Below, piece by piece: positions 36,040 through 45,327 of a DNA stretch of 64,000 nucleotides. This DNA is from Natronosalvus vescus (GTDB taxonomy: Archaea; Halobacteriota; Halobacteria; Halobacteriales; Natrialbaceae): NCBI RefSeq assembly GCF_023973145.1, contig NZ_CP099546.1:1054001-1118000 (forward strand), read 5' to 3'. The notes beneath the pieces are model-generated. The model saw only the letters and a list, made by a program, of their open reading frames with translations, had not been told where the DNA came from and did not search any database. The translations under genes were made by a program, and so were the position numbers. Every line of letters starts with the position of its first letter. Position 1 is the stretch's first letter.

Positions 36040-36618
36040 TCAACTCGACTTCTCGGTTTCGGAGAGGGTTTCGTCGGTGGTGTCTCCGTCATCCGATTCC
36101 GCTTGCTCAGTCGCGTCTCGAGCCAGTTCCCGATCGATGCTGTCGGTCTCGAGGTCGCCCAGGGCGGCGACGGTGACGACGTTTCCGCCACCGGGATCGA
36201 GCACGATGACCTCTTCGCCCTCGTCGATCGTTCCTTCGTACGACCGCGCCGAGTAGTACGGCGAGAATCCGCCGCTGTCGAGTTTGACCTCGCCGTCCCG
36301 ATTGGTGACGGTTTCGGTGACGTAGCCGGTAGTTCCGGAGAGCGAGTCCGAATCTCGCGTCTGTGCCGTTCCTTTTCCGCCGTAGAAGTCGAACTCGCGG
36401 TAGACGTACGTTGCCGCCGCTCCGATCAGGAGCGTCAACCCGGCGAGGATGAACGGGCTAAGGGGCGCTGGAAACAGCACGCCGATGAGTCCAGCGCCGA
36501 CGAGTGCGACGCCGATGACGATGAGGTGCGCCCCGGGTGAGACCGCCTCGAGTGCCATCAACACGAGTCCGGCGGCCAGAAGTGCCACGGGGAGATTGTC
36601 GACGAGGAGTTCGAGCAT
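36040..36618 (-). CDS. NfeD-family membrane protein
   Basis: The protein has 192 residues. Three to four TM segments in the first 85 residues (VALLAAGLVLMALEAVSPG, LIVIGVALVGAGLIGVLF, FILAGLTLLIGAAATYVY) are followed by a small OB-like beta-barrel (GTTGYVTETVTNRDGEVKLDSG, VIVLDPGGGNVVTVAAL). NfeD proteins pair with stomatin/SPFH proteins. The stop lies 73 bases from the SPFH start, so they are likely one operon. Confidence 0.85.
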   Translation of the reverse strand: MLELLVDNLPVALLAAGLVLMALEAVSPGAHLIVIGVALVGAGLIGVLFPAPLSPFILAGLTLLIGAAATYVYREFDFYGGKGTAQTRDSDSLSGTTGYVTETVTNRDGEVKLDSGGFSPYYSARSYEGTIDEGEEVIVLDPGGGNVVTVAALGDLETDSIDRELARDATEQAESDDGDTTDETLSETEKSS

Positions 36619-36703
36619 ATCCGACTGTTGGGTCTCAGCCCGATTAAATGTTTACCGACCTAGACCACGGGTCGGGTGACCCGTGGAACCCACGCTGAAT
36701 CCG

Positions 36704-37075
36704 TTAGACCACGAGCACTGAACCGAGTCGGTACATGACGAGCACCATAGCGATCGCCCCCAGGACGACGAAAGCCGCGTTTTCGAGTGAGACGTTCCCC
36801 GAATCGATCACCTGGTTGTTCGGTTCCGGCCGGTAGGTGTCGTCGGTGTCGTTCGGGGCCGCGGTCTGAATCGACTCGCTCGCGGTCGCCTCCTCGTGCT
36901 GGTCGGCCCCCTGTGAGATCGGGATTCGCCCCCACTCGTCCTGATCATCGTGCCCTCGAGGCGGATTGGAGTCGCCATCGGTGACGTCCTCATCGACCAG
37001 TGTATCCGGCCCCTCGATGGCTGAGTCGGACGGCCGTGTTTCGTCCGAACGAACGTCTGATGCGTCGTCGCTCAT
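36704..37075 (-). CDS. Acidic protein with C-terminal TM anchor (DUF7312-like)
   Basis: The ATG at 37075 (MSDDASDVRSDETRP) gives 123 residues. About 85 residues are acidic and disordered, and a single TM segment ends the protein (LENAAFVVLGAIAMVLVMYRLGSVLVV). Such tail-anchored proteins are common in haloarchaea. Function unknown. It lies just before the NfeD gene on the same strand. Confidence 0.7.
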   Translation of the reverse strand: MSDDASDVRSDETRPSDSAIEGPDTLVDEDVTDGDSNPPRGHDDQDEWGRIPISQGADQHEEATASESIQTAAPNDTDDTYRPEPNNQVIDSGNVSLENAAFVVLGAIAMVLVMYRLGSVLVV

Positions 37076-37183
37076 ACCCATACGTCGGGTTCCGACGGCA
37101 AAAATGCGCGGATCCGTCGAACGTCCTGGCGAATCGCATTCCCTCCGGGTGTAACCGGATTCCCTCCAGGCGTAACCGGATGA

Positions 37184-38941
37184 TCACACGCGTGTGTTTC
37201 GATCGTGAACGTTCCCATCGTAGACGACGCCCCGTTCGCCGTCGATCGTGACGATCTGGCCGTCCTCGAGGCCGTCGATCCCTGCATCGCTGACCATCGG
37301 AACACGAGTTTCGCGGGCGATGAGCGCCGGGTAGCCTGTCATCCCGGGACGTTCGTCGATAATTCCGCCAATTGTTCCGACGTCGCCCGTGAACTCGGCA
37401 TCGAAGTGTTCGTCCAGGACGAGAATCGCCCCTGCTGGCACGTCGGTCAGATCCCCATCGTGGACGCGTGTAGCGGCCCCCGTCGCTCGACCGTCGACGA
37501 CGACGCGGCCGGTCGTCACGGCGTCGGCGGCGACGTGCACCTTCAGCATGTTCGTCGTGTTCGCGCCCTCGAGTTCGGTCATCATCCCACAGAGAACCAC
37601 GACGGTGTCCCCGCTTTCAGCCGCCCCGGCGTCGAGGGCCGCCTGCACGGCTTTCTCGACGACGGCGTCGGCACCCTGGTTGGAGACACGGGCGTATACG
37701 GGCGTTACACCCCACGAGAGAGCGAGTTGTCGTCGCACCCGATGGCTCTGTGTCGACGCGACGACGGGAACGCCGGGTCGGTACTTCGCCGTTTTTCGAG
37801 CGGTGTAGCCGGACTCGGTCGCCGCTACGACGGCGTCAGCGCCGATGTCGCGAGCCAGATAGCGCGCCGATCGAGCCAGTGCGTCGGTTCGGGCGTCGCC
37901 CGCCGTCGGGACGCGTTGCTCGAGCAACTCGCGATACTCCCCGGAGGATTCGACCTGTCTGACGATGCTGTCCATCGTCTCGACGACGGCCGTCGGATGA
38001 TCGCCGACGGCTGTCTCCGCCGAGAGCATCACCGCGTCGGTGCCGTCGAGGACGGCGTTTGCCACATCGGAGGCCTCGGCGCGCGTCGGTCGTCGGGAGT
38101 GTACCATCGAATCGAGCATCTCGGTCGCCGTGATAACCGGGCTACCGGCGGCTTTGGCCTGGCGGATGATCCGTTTCTGAATCATCGGTACGTCCTCCAT
38201 CGGACATTCGACGCCGAGGTCGCCTCGAGCCACCATGATCCCGTAGGAGGCGTCGATGATCTCCTCGAGGTTTTCGACGGCTCCCGCGCGTTCGATCTTC
38301 GAGATGATGGGAATCTCGGCGTCGAACTCCTCGAGCGTCTCGCTGACCTCGTAGACGTCGTCGGCGTCCCGGACGAAACTCGCGGCGACGAAGTCGGCCT
38401 CCGTTTCGGCTGCGAGCTCGAGGTCGCGGCGATCCTTCTCGGTAACGATGTCGAGGTCGAGCGCGACGCCGGGCAGGTTGACGCCTTTTCGTCCTCCGAG
38501 ATCGCCCCCGGTTTCGACGGTGGCGTGAACCGTCTCACCGTCGGTTTCGGTGACGACTGTCTCGATCAGTCCGTCGTCCAGGAGGATCCGATCGCCCGGT
38601 TCGACGGCCCTGATCGACATCGAGAGGCCGACTTCGGTGGGCGACGTCTCGCCGCCCTCGACGAAGCGAATCTCGGTGCCGCTCTCGAGTGGTACCGTCT
38701 TGCCGGTCGGGAGCGGCGCGGTTCGAATCTCCGGCCCCTGCGTGTCCAGCATGGTTGCGACGGGGCTGTCAGTATCCTGGTCGACGTCCTTGACCCGCTC
38801 GATCAACTCGGCTCGATCCTTGATGGTGCCATGGCTCGCGTTCAGCCGGGCAACGGCCATCCCGGCCTCCGACAGATCGCGAATCGCCGAGCGACTGTTC
38901 GTCGCCGGCCCCAGTGTACAGACGATCTTCGCGTTTCTCAT
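37184..38941 (-). CDS. pyk: Pyruvate kinase
   Basis: The protein has 585 residues. N-terminal MRNAKIVCTLGPATNSRSAI, MAVARLNASHG and ATMLDTQGPEIRTAP are typical. The catalytic region has IISKIERAGAVENLEEII, IMVARGDLGVECPMEDVP and ATEMLDSMVHSRRPTRAEASDVANAVLDGTDAVML. The C-terminal extra 100 residues (GGIIDERPGMTGYPALIARE and the VIDGLEDGQIVTIDG part) match the PEP-utilising-enzyme-like phosphohistidine domain found fused to pyruvate kinase in haloarchaea and some bacteria. It makes ATP and pyruvate at the end of glycolysis. Confidence 0.93.
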   Translation of the reverse strand: MRNAKIVCTLGPATNSRSAIRDLSEAGMAVARLNASHGTIKDRAELIERVKDVDQDTDSPVATMLDTQGPEIRTAPLPTGKTVPLESGTEIRFVEGGETSPTEVGLSMSIRAVEPGDRILLDDGLIETVVTETDGETVHATVETGGDLGGRKGVNLPGVALDLDIVTEKDRRDLELAAETEADFVAASFVRDADDVYEVSETLEEFDAEIPIISKIERAGAVENLEEIIDASYGIMVARGDLGVECPMEDVPMIQKRIIRQAKAAGSPVITATEMLDSMVHSRRPTRAEASDVANAVLDGTDAVMLSAETAVGDHPTAVVETMDSIVRQVESSGEYRELLEQRVPTAGDARTDALARSARYLARDIGADAVVAATESGYTARKTAKYRPGVPVVASTQSHRVRRQLALSWGVTPVYARVSNQGADAVVEKAVQAALDAGAAESGDTVVVLCGMMTELEGANTTNMLKVHVAADAVTTGRVVVDGRATGAATRVHDGDLTDVPAGAILVLDEHFDAEFTGDVGTIGGIIDERPGMTGYPALIARETRVPMVSDAGIDGLEDGQIVTIDGERGVVYDGNVHDRNTRV

Positions 38942-39053
38942 ACCGGGTGGTTAGCAGACCGCTGTCAAAAAAGGCACGTCCCGAATCGAGCGTTTCGAGC
39001 CTGTGGCACCTGCTGGCCCAACGATTTTGTCCGCGGGTGCGATCACGGACGGT

Positions 39054-39341
39054 ATGCCACAGTACGCGTCGTACGTCGACGTCGGCGACCGGAACGTCCA
39101 GAACGCCCAGGAACTCGCGTCGATCTGGGGTGAGATTCGGAACGAACTCGAGAGTCACGACGCCGAACTGATCGACTCCTACGCCATCCTCGGGAGCCAC
39201 GATTTTCTGGTCATCTTCGAAGCACCGGATACGGAGGCCGCGTTTACGGCGGCGTTGACGCTGCACCGTCATGGACTGGATGCCGAGACGATGGTGCTGT
39301 TAGATACCGACGACTTTGCGACTATCGTCGACGAAATCTGA
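39054..39341 (+). CDS. GYD domain protein
   Basis: The ATG at 39054 gives 95 residues. The family core is seen in MPQYASYVDVGDRNVQNAQELASIWGEI and SYAILGSHDFLVIFEAPDTEAAFTAALTLHRHG. GYD proteins form small dimers of the ferredoxin-like type and are of unknown function. It is divergent from pyruvate kinase, only 112 bases apart. Confidence 0.8.
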   Translation: MPQYASYVDVGDRNVQNAQELASIWGEIRNELESHDAELIDSYAILGSHDFLVIFEAPDTEAAFTAALTLHRHGLDAETMVLLDTDDFATIVDEI

Positions 39342-39515
39342 CGAATGCACGAGGGCGATTAAAGGGGTAGCTGCTCGTCCGTCTGTCATCGTGAGCCTCC
39401 CGGATCCTCGATTCAGTCGTGTCTCGAGGTTCCTTGGGTGCGTCTCGAGGGTTCCTGGACACGATTTTCCATCTCGAGGTCGACTATCCCACGAATCTTT
39501 CCTGATGCGATCCCG

Positions 39516-40004
39516 TTACGACGCGATAACCGGATACCGAAGGAGATACCGGATCACCCCGAGCAGGTATGCGAGAATCCAGAAAAAGACGTAGCCAAAG
39601 ACGCCGACGCGGAGTCGCCGCCGCCAGGCCGGCATGTGCTCGTGGAGGTCGTCGAGATCGACGTCCTGAGTCGGATCGCCGTACAGGTCGTGGGCGAGTT
39701 TGACCTGCAAAATGCGGACGATCCCTGTCAGCCCAACAAGTAACATCGCGTACGCCTGAAGGCCGAAAAAGGCGTGAACGGCGACGATCCCACCGATCTG
39801 ATTCGCCACTCGAGGAATCATCCAGGTGACGACGGGGATCGTGTTCAACGCCAGGCCGATACCGATCACTTGCAGGTGGTAAACGAGGACGTCCCAGCTG
39901 ACGACGTCGGCGTCGATCATGATCCACGCCCCGTACAGGTAGAACGGAAAGCTGGCGGTAACCATTACGAGCGCCACGGTTGCGACCGCCAGCTCAGACA
40001 CCAT
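39516..40004 (-). CDS. Integral membrane protein (DUF7321-like)
   Basis: The protein has 162 residues and about four TM segments: SELAVATVALVMVTASFPFYLYG, WDVLVYHLQVIGIGLAL, VAVHAFFGLQAYAMLLVGLTGI and GVFGYVFFWILAYLLGV. It has two conserved His (YHLQV and VHAFFG) near the membrane, which may bind haem. It lies just beside, but on the opposite strand from, the cytochrome bc cluster. The DUF7321 family commonly accompanies that cluster (recalled). Confidence 0.65.
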   Translation of the reverse strand: MVSELAVATVALVMVTASFPFYLYGAWIMIDADVVSWDVLVYHLQVIGIGLALNTIPVVTWMIPRVANQIGGIVAVHAFFGLQAYAMLLVGLTGIVRILQVKLAHDLYGDPTQDVDLDDLHEHMPAWRRRLRVGVFGYVFFWILAYLLGVIRYLLRYPVIAS

Positions 40005-40273
40005 ACTCGAGATGTCGGGAGGGGTGAGGAATAAACGAAGCGAAACGCTCGTGAACGGCGGTCGGCCAGGGGATAGCAGCTGTCTCGTTCCACCTGGATG
40101 TCACGAAACTCCATTCAACGTAGTACGATTCGACGCAATACGATTGAGCACTCGTCGGCTGCCTTCGCTCGAGACAGCGACAGCACGGGACGATCCCCTG
40201 TGTCAGGATGTCTCGACTCACGTGTGAGTCGCAACCGTCACGCTAAGGGAGCCCCAACACGAAGGAGGACGTA

Positions 40274-41098
40274 ATGAGCGACGCTTCCGAGGAGGGTGCC
40301 GGCGAACACGTTGGAGACGCATCCACGCCGCCGGACGCGACGGGGGCCACAGCCCACACAGACGAAGACGACCTCGAGGAGCTTCGCAAACGGGTCGAAG
40401 AGAAGTACGACTTCGAGAATTTCGGCGCTGCCGACATGGCCGAAATGTCCCCGGAGGAGTGGGACGTCGCCTTCGACCCGGATACCTGGATCACCGGCGA
40501 CGACCTGCTCGAGCGGGTCGAAAAGGAGCTCAAGGCCAGAGTCGCCGATCGAGAGGTGTTTGCGACCCTCGAGTACGCCGAGGTTGAGGGGCGACGGAGC
40601 CTGGTTGCCTACTCCGACACCGACTACGCTATCGTGTACCCCAACGGAACCGTCGAAGGGCGCGGAACGGTCGTCCGGGACGTGAAACCAACTGTCGCAC
40701 TGTGTTCGATGGACAGCTACGACGTCGAAGAGCCACCCGAGAACTGGCAGCTCCCGGATCCCGGTGAACTTCCGGAAGAACAGAGTGAGTTGGGGAACTG
40801 GATGCTCCAGTTGCTGGCGTTTTCGCAGTTGATTATCGGGCTCGTCGCGATCGGTATCTGGATCTACCAGGGACTCGGGTCACAGCTCGTCCTCGGCGTC
40901 GCCGGGATGATTCTGATCGTCATTTCGTTCCTCCTGTTTCTGATGGTGGCCAACGCCCGCCTCTCCGATCGGTTCCGAACCGAGGAGTACGAGAGTCGGC
41001 TCCGGTCGATCGGTTCCGGTTCGCGCCCGTCGTTTCTGCCGATCGACGACGAGGCGTTCGAAACCACTCGGACAGATCGCTCACAGCTCGAGGAGTAG
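40274..41098 (+). CDS. DUF7319-like protein with two TM segments
   Basis: The protein has 274 residues; GGAGG five to nine bases before the ATG is a strong ribosome site. The soluble N-terminal 170 residues are acidic with a helical part (DDLEELRKRVEEKYDFE) and a beta part (VEGRGTVVRDVKPTVALCSM). Two TM segments follow near 180-230. The C-terminal 40 residues are cytoplasmic. It opens the bc cluster block and precedes halocyanin. Confidence 0.7.
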   Translation: MSDASEEGAGEHVGDASTPPDATGATAHTDEDDLEELRKRVEEKYDFENFGAADMAEMSPEEWDVAFDPDTWITGDDLLERVEKELKARVADREVFATLEYAEVEGRRSLVAYSDTDYAIVYPNGTVEGRGTVVRDVKPTVALCSMDSYDVEEPPENWQLPDPGELPEEQSELGNWMLQLLAFSQLIIGLVAIGIWIYQGLGSQLVLGVAGMILIVISFLLFLMVANARLSDRFRTEEYESRLRSIGSGSRPSFLPIDDEAFETTRTDRSQLEE

Positions 41099-41246
41099 CT
41101 CCGTCTGTGAGATGGTGCGTCGGGAGTAGCGATTCGTTTCGGATCGAGAATCGACGCTGTACTGGACTCGAGCCGATCACCAGCGTCGCCGCCTGGGCCG
41201 TGTAGTAACTGCTCGTTGTCGATGGCTGGCCAACGGCGGCATCGGT

Positions 41247-41262
41247 GGGTTTAAGCAAACCC
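41247..41262 (+). promoter_or_regulatory. Inverted repeat with TATA-like core before halocyanin
   Basis: GGGTTT, spacer AAGC, AAACCC: a perfect 6-bp-arm inverted repeat. The TTTAAG core is about 30 nt before the halocyanin ATG at 41282, where a TATA box is expected in a leaderless gene, so the repeat may both set and control transcription. Confidence 0.45.
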
Positions 41263-41281
41263 GTTCCTGAGTCCACATTGT

Positions 41282-41947
41282 ATGAAGAGGCGGGAGTTTA
41301 TGGTAGCGGCCAGCGGCGTTTCCGGGGGTGCCGTAGCCGCAACTGCTGCGACACCCGTCGCGGCTCAAGACGATGAGAACGGTGACGGCACCGAAACGAA
41401 CGGTGACGAGGAGACCGAAGACGGCGAGAACGGCGATGCCGAAAATGGTGAGAACGGCGACACCGAGAACGGTAACGGCAACGGTGCCGCTACTGGTGGC
41501 GGCACCGAGTACGTCGAGGTCGGTGACAACTACTACGAACCAGACGAGCTGACCATCGAACCCGGAACCACTGTCGTCTGGGAGTGGGTCGGACAGGCCG
41601 ATCACAACGTCGAACCAACCGAACAGCCGGAAGGAGCCGACTGGGAGGGACACACGGATCTGAAAGCCGACGGCGACTACGAACACACGTTCGACGTCGA
41701 AGGGACGTACGATTACGTCTGCACCCCCCACGTCGGCGTCGGTATGGTCGCTTCTATCGACGTCACAGAAGATGCTGACGAAGCCGCTGCGATGGCGGAC
41801 GTCGACATCGACGAACTCGGCGTACCGATCCAGAAGCACTTCGTCGGCATCGCATCGTTCCTCGCGATTTTCGTCTCGCTCGTCTTCACGTTCTACTTGC
41901 TGAAATACGGTGAATCAGCGAACACCAGTAGTCCAGGGAGGAAATAA
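41282..41947 (+). CDS. Halocyanin-type blue copper protein with C-terminal membrane anchor
   Basis: The protein has 221 residues. The signal (MKRREFMVAASGVSGGAVAA) is a twin-Arg start. A long acidic linker (residues 30-75) follows. The cupredoxin domain has VEVGDNYYEPDELTIEPG, the Cu ligand His in QADHNVEP and the C...H...M set in YVCTPHVGVGM. A C-terminal TM segment (FVGIASFLAIFVSLVFTFYLL) anchors it. It takes electrons from the bc-type complex encoded downstream. Confidence 0.88.
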   Translation: MKRREFMVAASGVSGGAVAATAATPVAAQDDENGDGTETNGDEETEDGENGDAENGENGDTENGNGNGAATGGGTEYVEVGDNYYEPDELTIEPGTTVVWEWVGQADHNVEPTEQPEGADWEGHTDLKADGDYEHTFDVEGTYDYVCTPHVGVGMVASIDVTEDADEAAAMADVDIDELGVPIQKHFVGIASFLAIFVSLVFTFYLLKYGESANTSSPGRK

Positions 41948-41949
41948 AC

Positions 41950-42354
41950 ATGTCATCGTCAGGAAGCACGTACGGCGATATTCATCGGTACGAACCGCCT
42001 CGAGAGAGTACGGCGGCAGCGATCGCGATCGTCCTGTTGACGTTCGTGCAGATCATCTTCGTCTCCCTGTTCGTCTACGGCCTCGCCGCAAACTGGGCGA
42101 TCGGTGGCCTCGACGCAGGCACCGGCAACATGCTCCTCGGATTCCTGCTGTCGGCGATTTTCATCAACCTCGGATTCATCCTCTTGCTCTACCGCAAGGA
42201 GTTTCTGCCGGACGTGATGATCGTCAAGAAGCGCCGTCGCAAGTGGGAAGACCTCTACATTCGCGAGGAGGACGTCGAAGGAACGACGATCGTGGATGGC
42301 ACAGGTGCATGGGACACGGTCAAACGCGCAATCTACCCCTATTACAAACGATAA
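41950..42354 (+). CDS. Small membrane protein in cytochrome bc cluster (DUF7318-like)
   Basis: The protein has 134 residues; the Shine-Dalgarno GGAGG sits in the end of the halocyanin gene. Two TM segments (AIAIVLLTFVQIIFVSLFVYGL and MLLGFLLSAIFINLGFILLLY) are followed by a cytoplasmic basic/acidic tail ending AIYPYYKR. It is conserved in this gene order in haloarchaea; likely an accessory subunit. Confidence 0.7.
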   Translation: MSSSGSTYGDIHRYEPPRESTAAAIAIVLLTFVQIIFVSLFVYGLAANWAIGGLDAGTGNMLLGFLLSAIFINLGFILLLYRKEFLPDVMIVKKRRRKWEDLYIREEDVEGTTIVDGTGAWDTVKRAIYPYYKR

Positions 42355-42357
42355 ACA

Positions 42358-43230
42358 ATGGCTAACGACGACAAATACCCAGTCGAATCGGATCGTCGAC
42401 GCTTCGTGAAAGGCGTGGTCGGCGGATCCGTCCTTTCGGGCGTGATGGCGACCGGTGCAGTCACCGTCTCCAGCGCGACCAACCCGACCGGTGGCGGTGG
42501 CGGTGTGATGAACTACTTCGGTGCGAACCGAACCCTCGGGCCGGCCCCACGCGGCCTCCCCCAGATCCCAATGGAGATCAACGACGACGGGGAATTGCTC
42601 GGCGTATGGCCGGAACCCGAGAGCGAAACGCTCGCCGACGGTTCCGAGTACGTCAGATCCGAAGCCGAAATCGGTGGCGTCGAGTACACGACCGAGTGGT
42701 ACCAGTACTGTGGCCTCCAGACCTTCGATGGTGTCAATCCGGAAGCGGACGGCGAGGACGCCGTGTTCCGCTACGACGCTGGGACGTACGACTGGATGGA
42801 CGACGTGGGCCAGGGCGAACCGATGCTGACCGAAGACTTCGAGGATTATGCCGAGTGGGACACCCAGATCGGTGACCCCGGACTCGGCAAGCCAGCCACC
42901 GGAACCTGGCGCTCCCAGAACGTCCCACCGGAACAGACGGTGCCGATCCTGGTCATCAAAACCGACCAGATCGAACTGGACGAGATGGACGACCGAGCCA
43001 GAGAGTGGGTCGAAGCCGCCTGTCCCGAAGACGACGACGGTGGTCGATACATCGCGTTCGTCAACAAGTGTACGCACTTCTGTTGTGTCCCGGGCTACCG
43101 GAACCTGGCAGGTGCACCCGACTTCGGGGCCGACAACAAGATTTACTGTAACTGCCACAACTCGGTGTACGACCCGTTCGACATCGTCGAAGAACAGTTC
43201 GTGTCGCTACCGCGACCGGAGGACAACTGA
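42358..43230 (+). CDS. Rieske iron-sulfur protein of a cytochrome bc-type complex
   Basis: The protein has 290 residues. An N-terminal signal/anchor (RRRFVKGVVGGSVLSGVMA) is followed by an extracytoplasmic region and a C-terminal Rieske domain: KCTHFCCVPGYRN and YCNCHNSVYDP give two Cys and two His ligands for a [2Fe-2S] cluster. The usual second glycine of CTHxGC is a Cys here. It passes electrons from quinol to the copper protein. Its stop overlaps the next start as TGATG. Confidence 0.88.
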   Translation: MANDDKYPVESDRRRFVKGVVGGSVLSGVMATGAVTVSSATNPTGGGGGVMNYFGANRTLGPAPRGLPQIPMEINDDGELLGVWPEPESETLADGSEYVRSEAEIGGVEYTTEWYQYCGLQTFDGVNPEADGEDAVFRYDAGTYDWMDDVGQGEPMLTEDFEDYAEWDTQIGDPGLGKPATGTWRSQNVPPEQTVPILVIKTDQIELDEMDDRAREWVEAACPEDDDGGRYIAFVNKCTHFCCVPGYRNLAGAPDFGADNKIYCNCHNSVYDPFDIVEEQFVSLPRPEDN

Positions 43231-44024
43231 TGAGTCTCGAGCGCAAAGACGAACACGACCACGGTGCCTGGCTCGCCGAGCGGGATCTCTCACTCATCGA
43301 GAAGACGTACCTGATGAGTCTGATCTGGCTCGACAAACGCTTCAGGCTCGTCGACTACCTCGAGTTGCTGGAGGACATGTACTACAAGATCAACCTCCAG
43401 ATGCCAAAGAGCCACACCGAACAGTACAATCTTGACAACAAGTTCTGGTACTGGTACCCGCTGTACGCACTCGGATCGTTCTCCGTGGTCGCGTATATCG
43501 TGGCGGCGATTAGTGGTGCCTTGCTCGGCTTCTACTACGCGCCGTCGACGGCGGGCGAGACGCCCGAAGCCTACCAGACCATCGTTGCGATCATGAAGGA
43601 TCTGAACTTCGGATTCATGCTCCGGAGTATCCACCGCTGGTCGGCCCAGGTCATGACCGCCGCGGTGTTCTTGCACATGCTCCGGGTGTACTTCACCGGC
43701 GCGTACAAGGAACCCCGCGAGGTCAACTGGCTGATCGGCATCATCCTGCTCAGCCTGACGATGGTCTTCGGGTACACCGGCTACCTGCTGCCGTGGAATC
43801 AGCTGGCGTTCTGGGCCGGCCAGATCGGCGTCGAGATGGCGCTCGTCGTCCCGTTCGTCGGCGAATGGACGGCACAGCTGCTGTTCGGTGGCTTCAGTCT
43901 CGGGCAGCCAACACTCCAGCGGATGTACATCCTGCACGTGTTCGTGTTGCCGTTCGTCGTCACAGCCCTGATCGCACTGCACATTGGCATCGTCTGGATG
44001 CAAGGAATCGCGGAACCACACTGA
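43230..44024 (+). CDS. Cytochrome b, N-terminal part
   Basis: The protein has 264 residues and four to five TM segments. The haem-binding motifs are MLRSIHRWSAQVMTAAVFLHMLRVY (two His) and VLPFVVTALIALHIGIVWM (a further His). WNQLAFWAGQIG and TGYLLPWN match cytochrome b around the Qo site. It corresponds to b6-like N-terminal half of the bc1/b6f complex. It overlaps the Rieske stop and is followed six bases later by the C-terminal half. Confidence 0.9.
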   Translation: MSLERKDEHDHGAWLAERDLSLIEKTYLMSLIWLDKRFRLVDYLELLEDMYYKINLQMPKSHTEQYNLDNKFWYWYPLYALGSFSVVAYIVAAISGALLGFYYAPSTAGETPEAYQTIVAIMKDLNFGFMLRSIHRWSAQVMTAAVFLHMLRVYFTGAYKEPREVNWLIGIILLSLTMVFGYTGYLLPWNQLAFWAGQIGVEMALVVPFVGEWTAQLLFGGFSLGQPTLQRMYILHVFVLPFVVTALIALHIGIVWMQGIAEPH

Positions 44025-44030
44025 TCGACC

Positions 44031-44792
44031 ATGAGCGACACAGACAACGACGTCCGAACCGATGGAAGCGGCCCCGGCATCGTCGCCCCCGACGACGAGG
44101 TGCCGACCTGGAGCGAGCGCAAGGAGCGAACCACGGGTCTCTCGAGGCTCACCTACGAGTACTTCGAGCGGGCTCGCCGGGAGGATCAGGATCTCCGCCA
44201 GGAGTCGAGTTACGTCGAGCGTGACGTGCTCGGCTTCCCGACCTGGCCACACGAGACGATACGCAATCTCGCGCTGGCGAGTTTCTTCACCGGCATGTTG
44301 CTGTTTCTGTCCGCGATGTTGCCACCCCACCTCGGGGATCCGGCGAATCCGGCGGAGACGCCCTCGGTGATCTTGCCCGACTGGTATCTGTACTGGTCGT
44401 TCGGACTGCTCCACCTCGAGCCGCTGAACCCAGAGCTGGCAATCGCCGGTGGGGATAAGATCATGTCCGACGAACTGTACGGCGTGCTGGCGAACGTCGT
44501 CGTCGTCGGGGCTATCGCAATCGTCCCGTTCCTGAACAAGGGGAGCGCTCGCCGTCCCGTCGAGGAGCCCTTCTGGGCTGCCGTCGGCGTCGGCGGTGTC
44601 GTCTTCGCGTTCACCATGAGTATCCTGCCGATCCAGGACATGTTCCCGTGGGGGGTCGCCATTACGTTCGACCTGGCGTTCTTCCTGCCGCTGGTCGCCG
44701 CCGCGATCACCTATGCGGTGTTGAAGACGATGCGGGAGGGGTACATGTACGACCTGAACAAGCGGTACTATCGGTTGCGGCCGCCGCGGTAG
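44031..44792 (+). CDS. Cytochrome b, C-terminal part (subunit IV-like)
   Basis: The protein has 253 residues. A soluble N-terminal part precedes the membrane part: SFFTGMLLFLSAMLPPHLGDPANP, PDWYLYWSFGLLHLEPLNPE (PDWY is the conserved Qo-site PEWY-like motif), and three TM segments. It completes the cytochrome b of the two-piece form. Confidence 0.88.
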   Translation: MSDTDNDVRTDGSGPGIVAPDDEVPTWSERKERTTGLSRLTYEYFERARREDQDLRQESSYVERDVLGFPTWPHETIRNLALASFFTGMLLFLSAMLPPHLGDPANPAETPSVILPDWYLYWSFGLLHLEPLNPELAIAGGDKIMSDELYGVLANVVVVGAIAIVPFLNKGSARRPVEEPFWAAVGVGGVVFAFTMSILPIQDMFPWGVAITFDLAFFLPLVAAAITYAVLKTMREGYMYDLNKRYYRLRPPR

Positions 44793-44958
44793 GGTCGTCG
44801 CGTTTTCCGATTTCCCGTGTTCGTGGTTTCGGGTATCCAGGCTGTTAGGCTTCGAACTGCCCTCGAGCATGCCGAGAACGATTGCCTGTCCTCGAGCGTG
44901 CCGGAGGACGCCACGGGCAAGTCACAGTACTCTTCTCCCGTCACGCTGTAGGAGTGGT

Positions 44959-45327
44959 ATGAGCGGTTCAGATTCGGACACAGATCCACCGGCGGCTGCC
45001 GATGAAGCCGACACCGATCCCGAGGACGGCCCTCGAGTCGGTGCGTCGGGCAAGCGCGAGGTGATCGTGCCGATGCGGTTGTACAAGACGATTACCGTGT
45101 TCTCGACGATCATCGCGGTCGTCGGTGTCCTCGGTGGGTTCATCCTCCTTGACGTGGCGACTGACCGGACGCAGGCGGCCGCGTCGGACGTGAGCATCGG
45201 AGTGGCACTACTCGGTGTCGGATTGATCGCCGGCGGCGCCGCTACCTACGCCTTTTCGACGCGGTTTCGGACGGCAGGAATGGGAAACGCTAAAGACGAC
45301 GCCGACGAAGGATCACACAATGGCTGA
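44959..45327 (+). CDS. Small membrane protein DUF7315-like
   Basis: The ATG at 44959 gives 122 residues; GGAG sits near the start. The N-terminal 35 residues are acidic, and two TM segments follow (ITVFSTIIAVVGVLGGFILLDVAT and IGVALLGVGLIAGGAATYAF). Its stop overlaps the next start by eight bases, so they are co-translated. Probably an accessory subunit of the bc-type complex. Confidence 0.7.
   Translation: MSGSDSDTDPPAAADEADTDPEDGPRVGASGKREVIVPMRLYKTITVFSTIIAVVGVLGGFILLDVATDRTQAAASDVSIGVALLGVGLIAGGAATYAFSTRFRTAGMGNAKDDADEGSHNG

Noticed and set aside
36717-36800. Extended reading of the tail-anchored protein gene past its stop
   Set aside because: The stop is clear and the membrane anchor makes a natural C-terminus.
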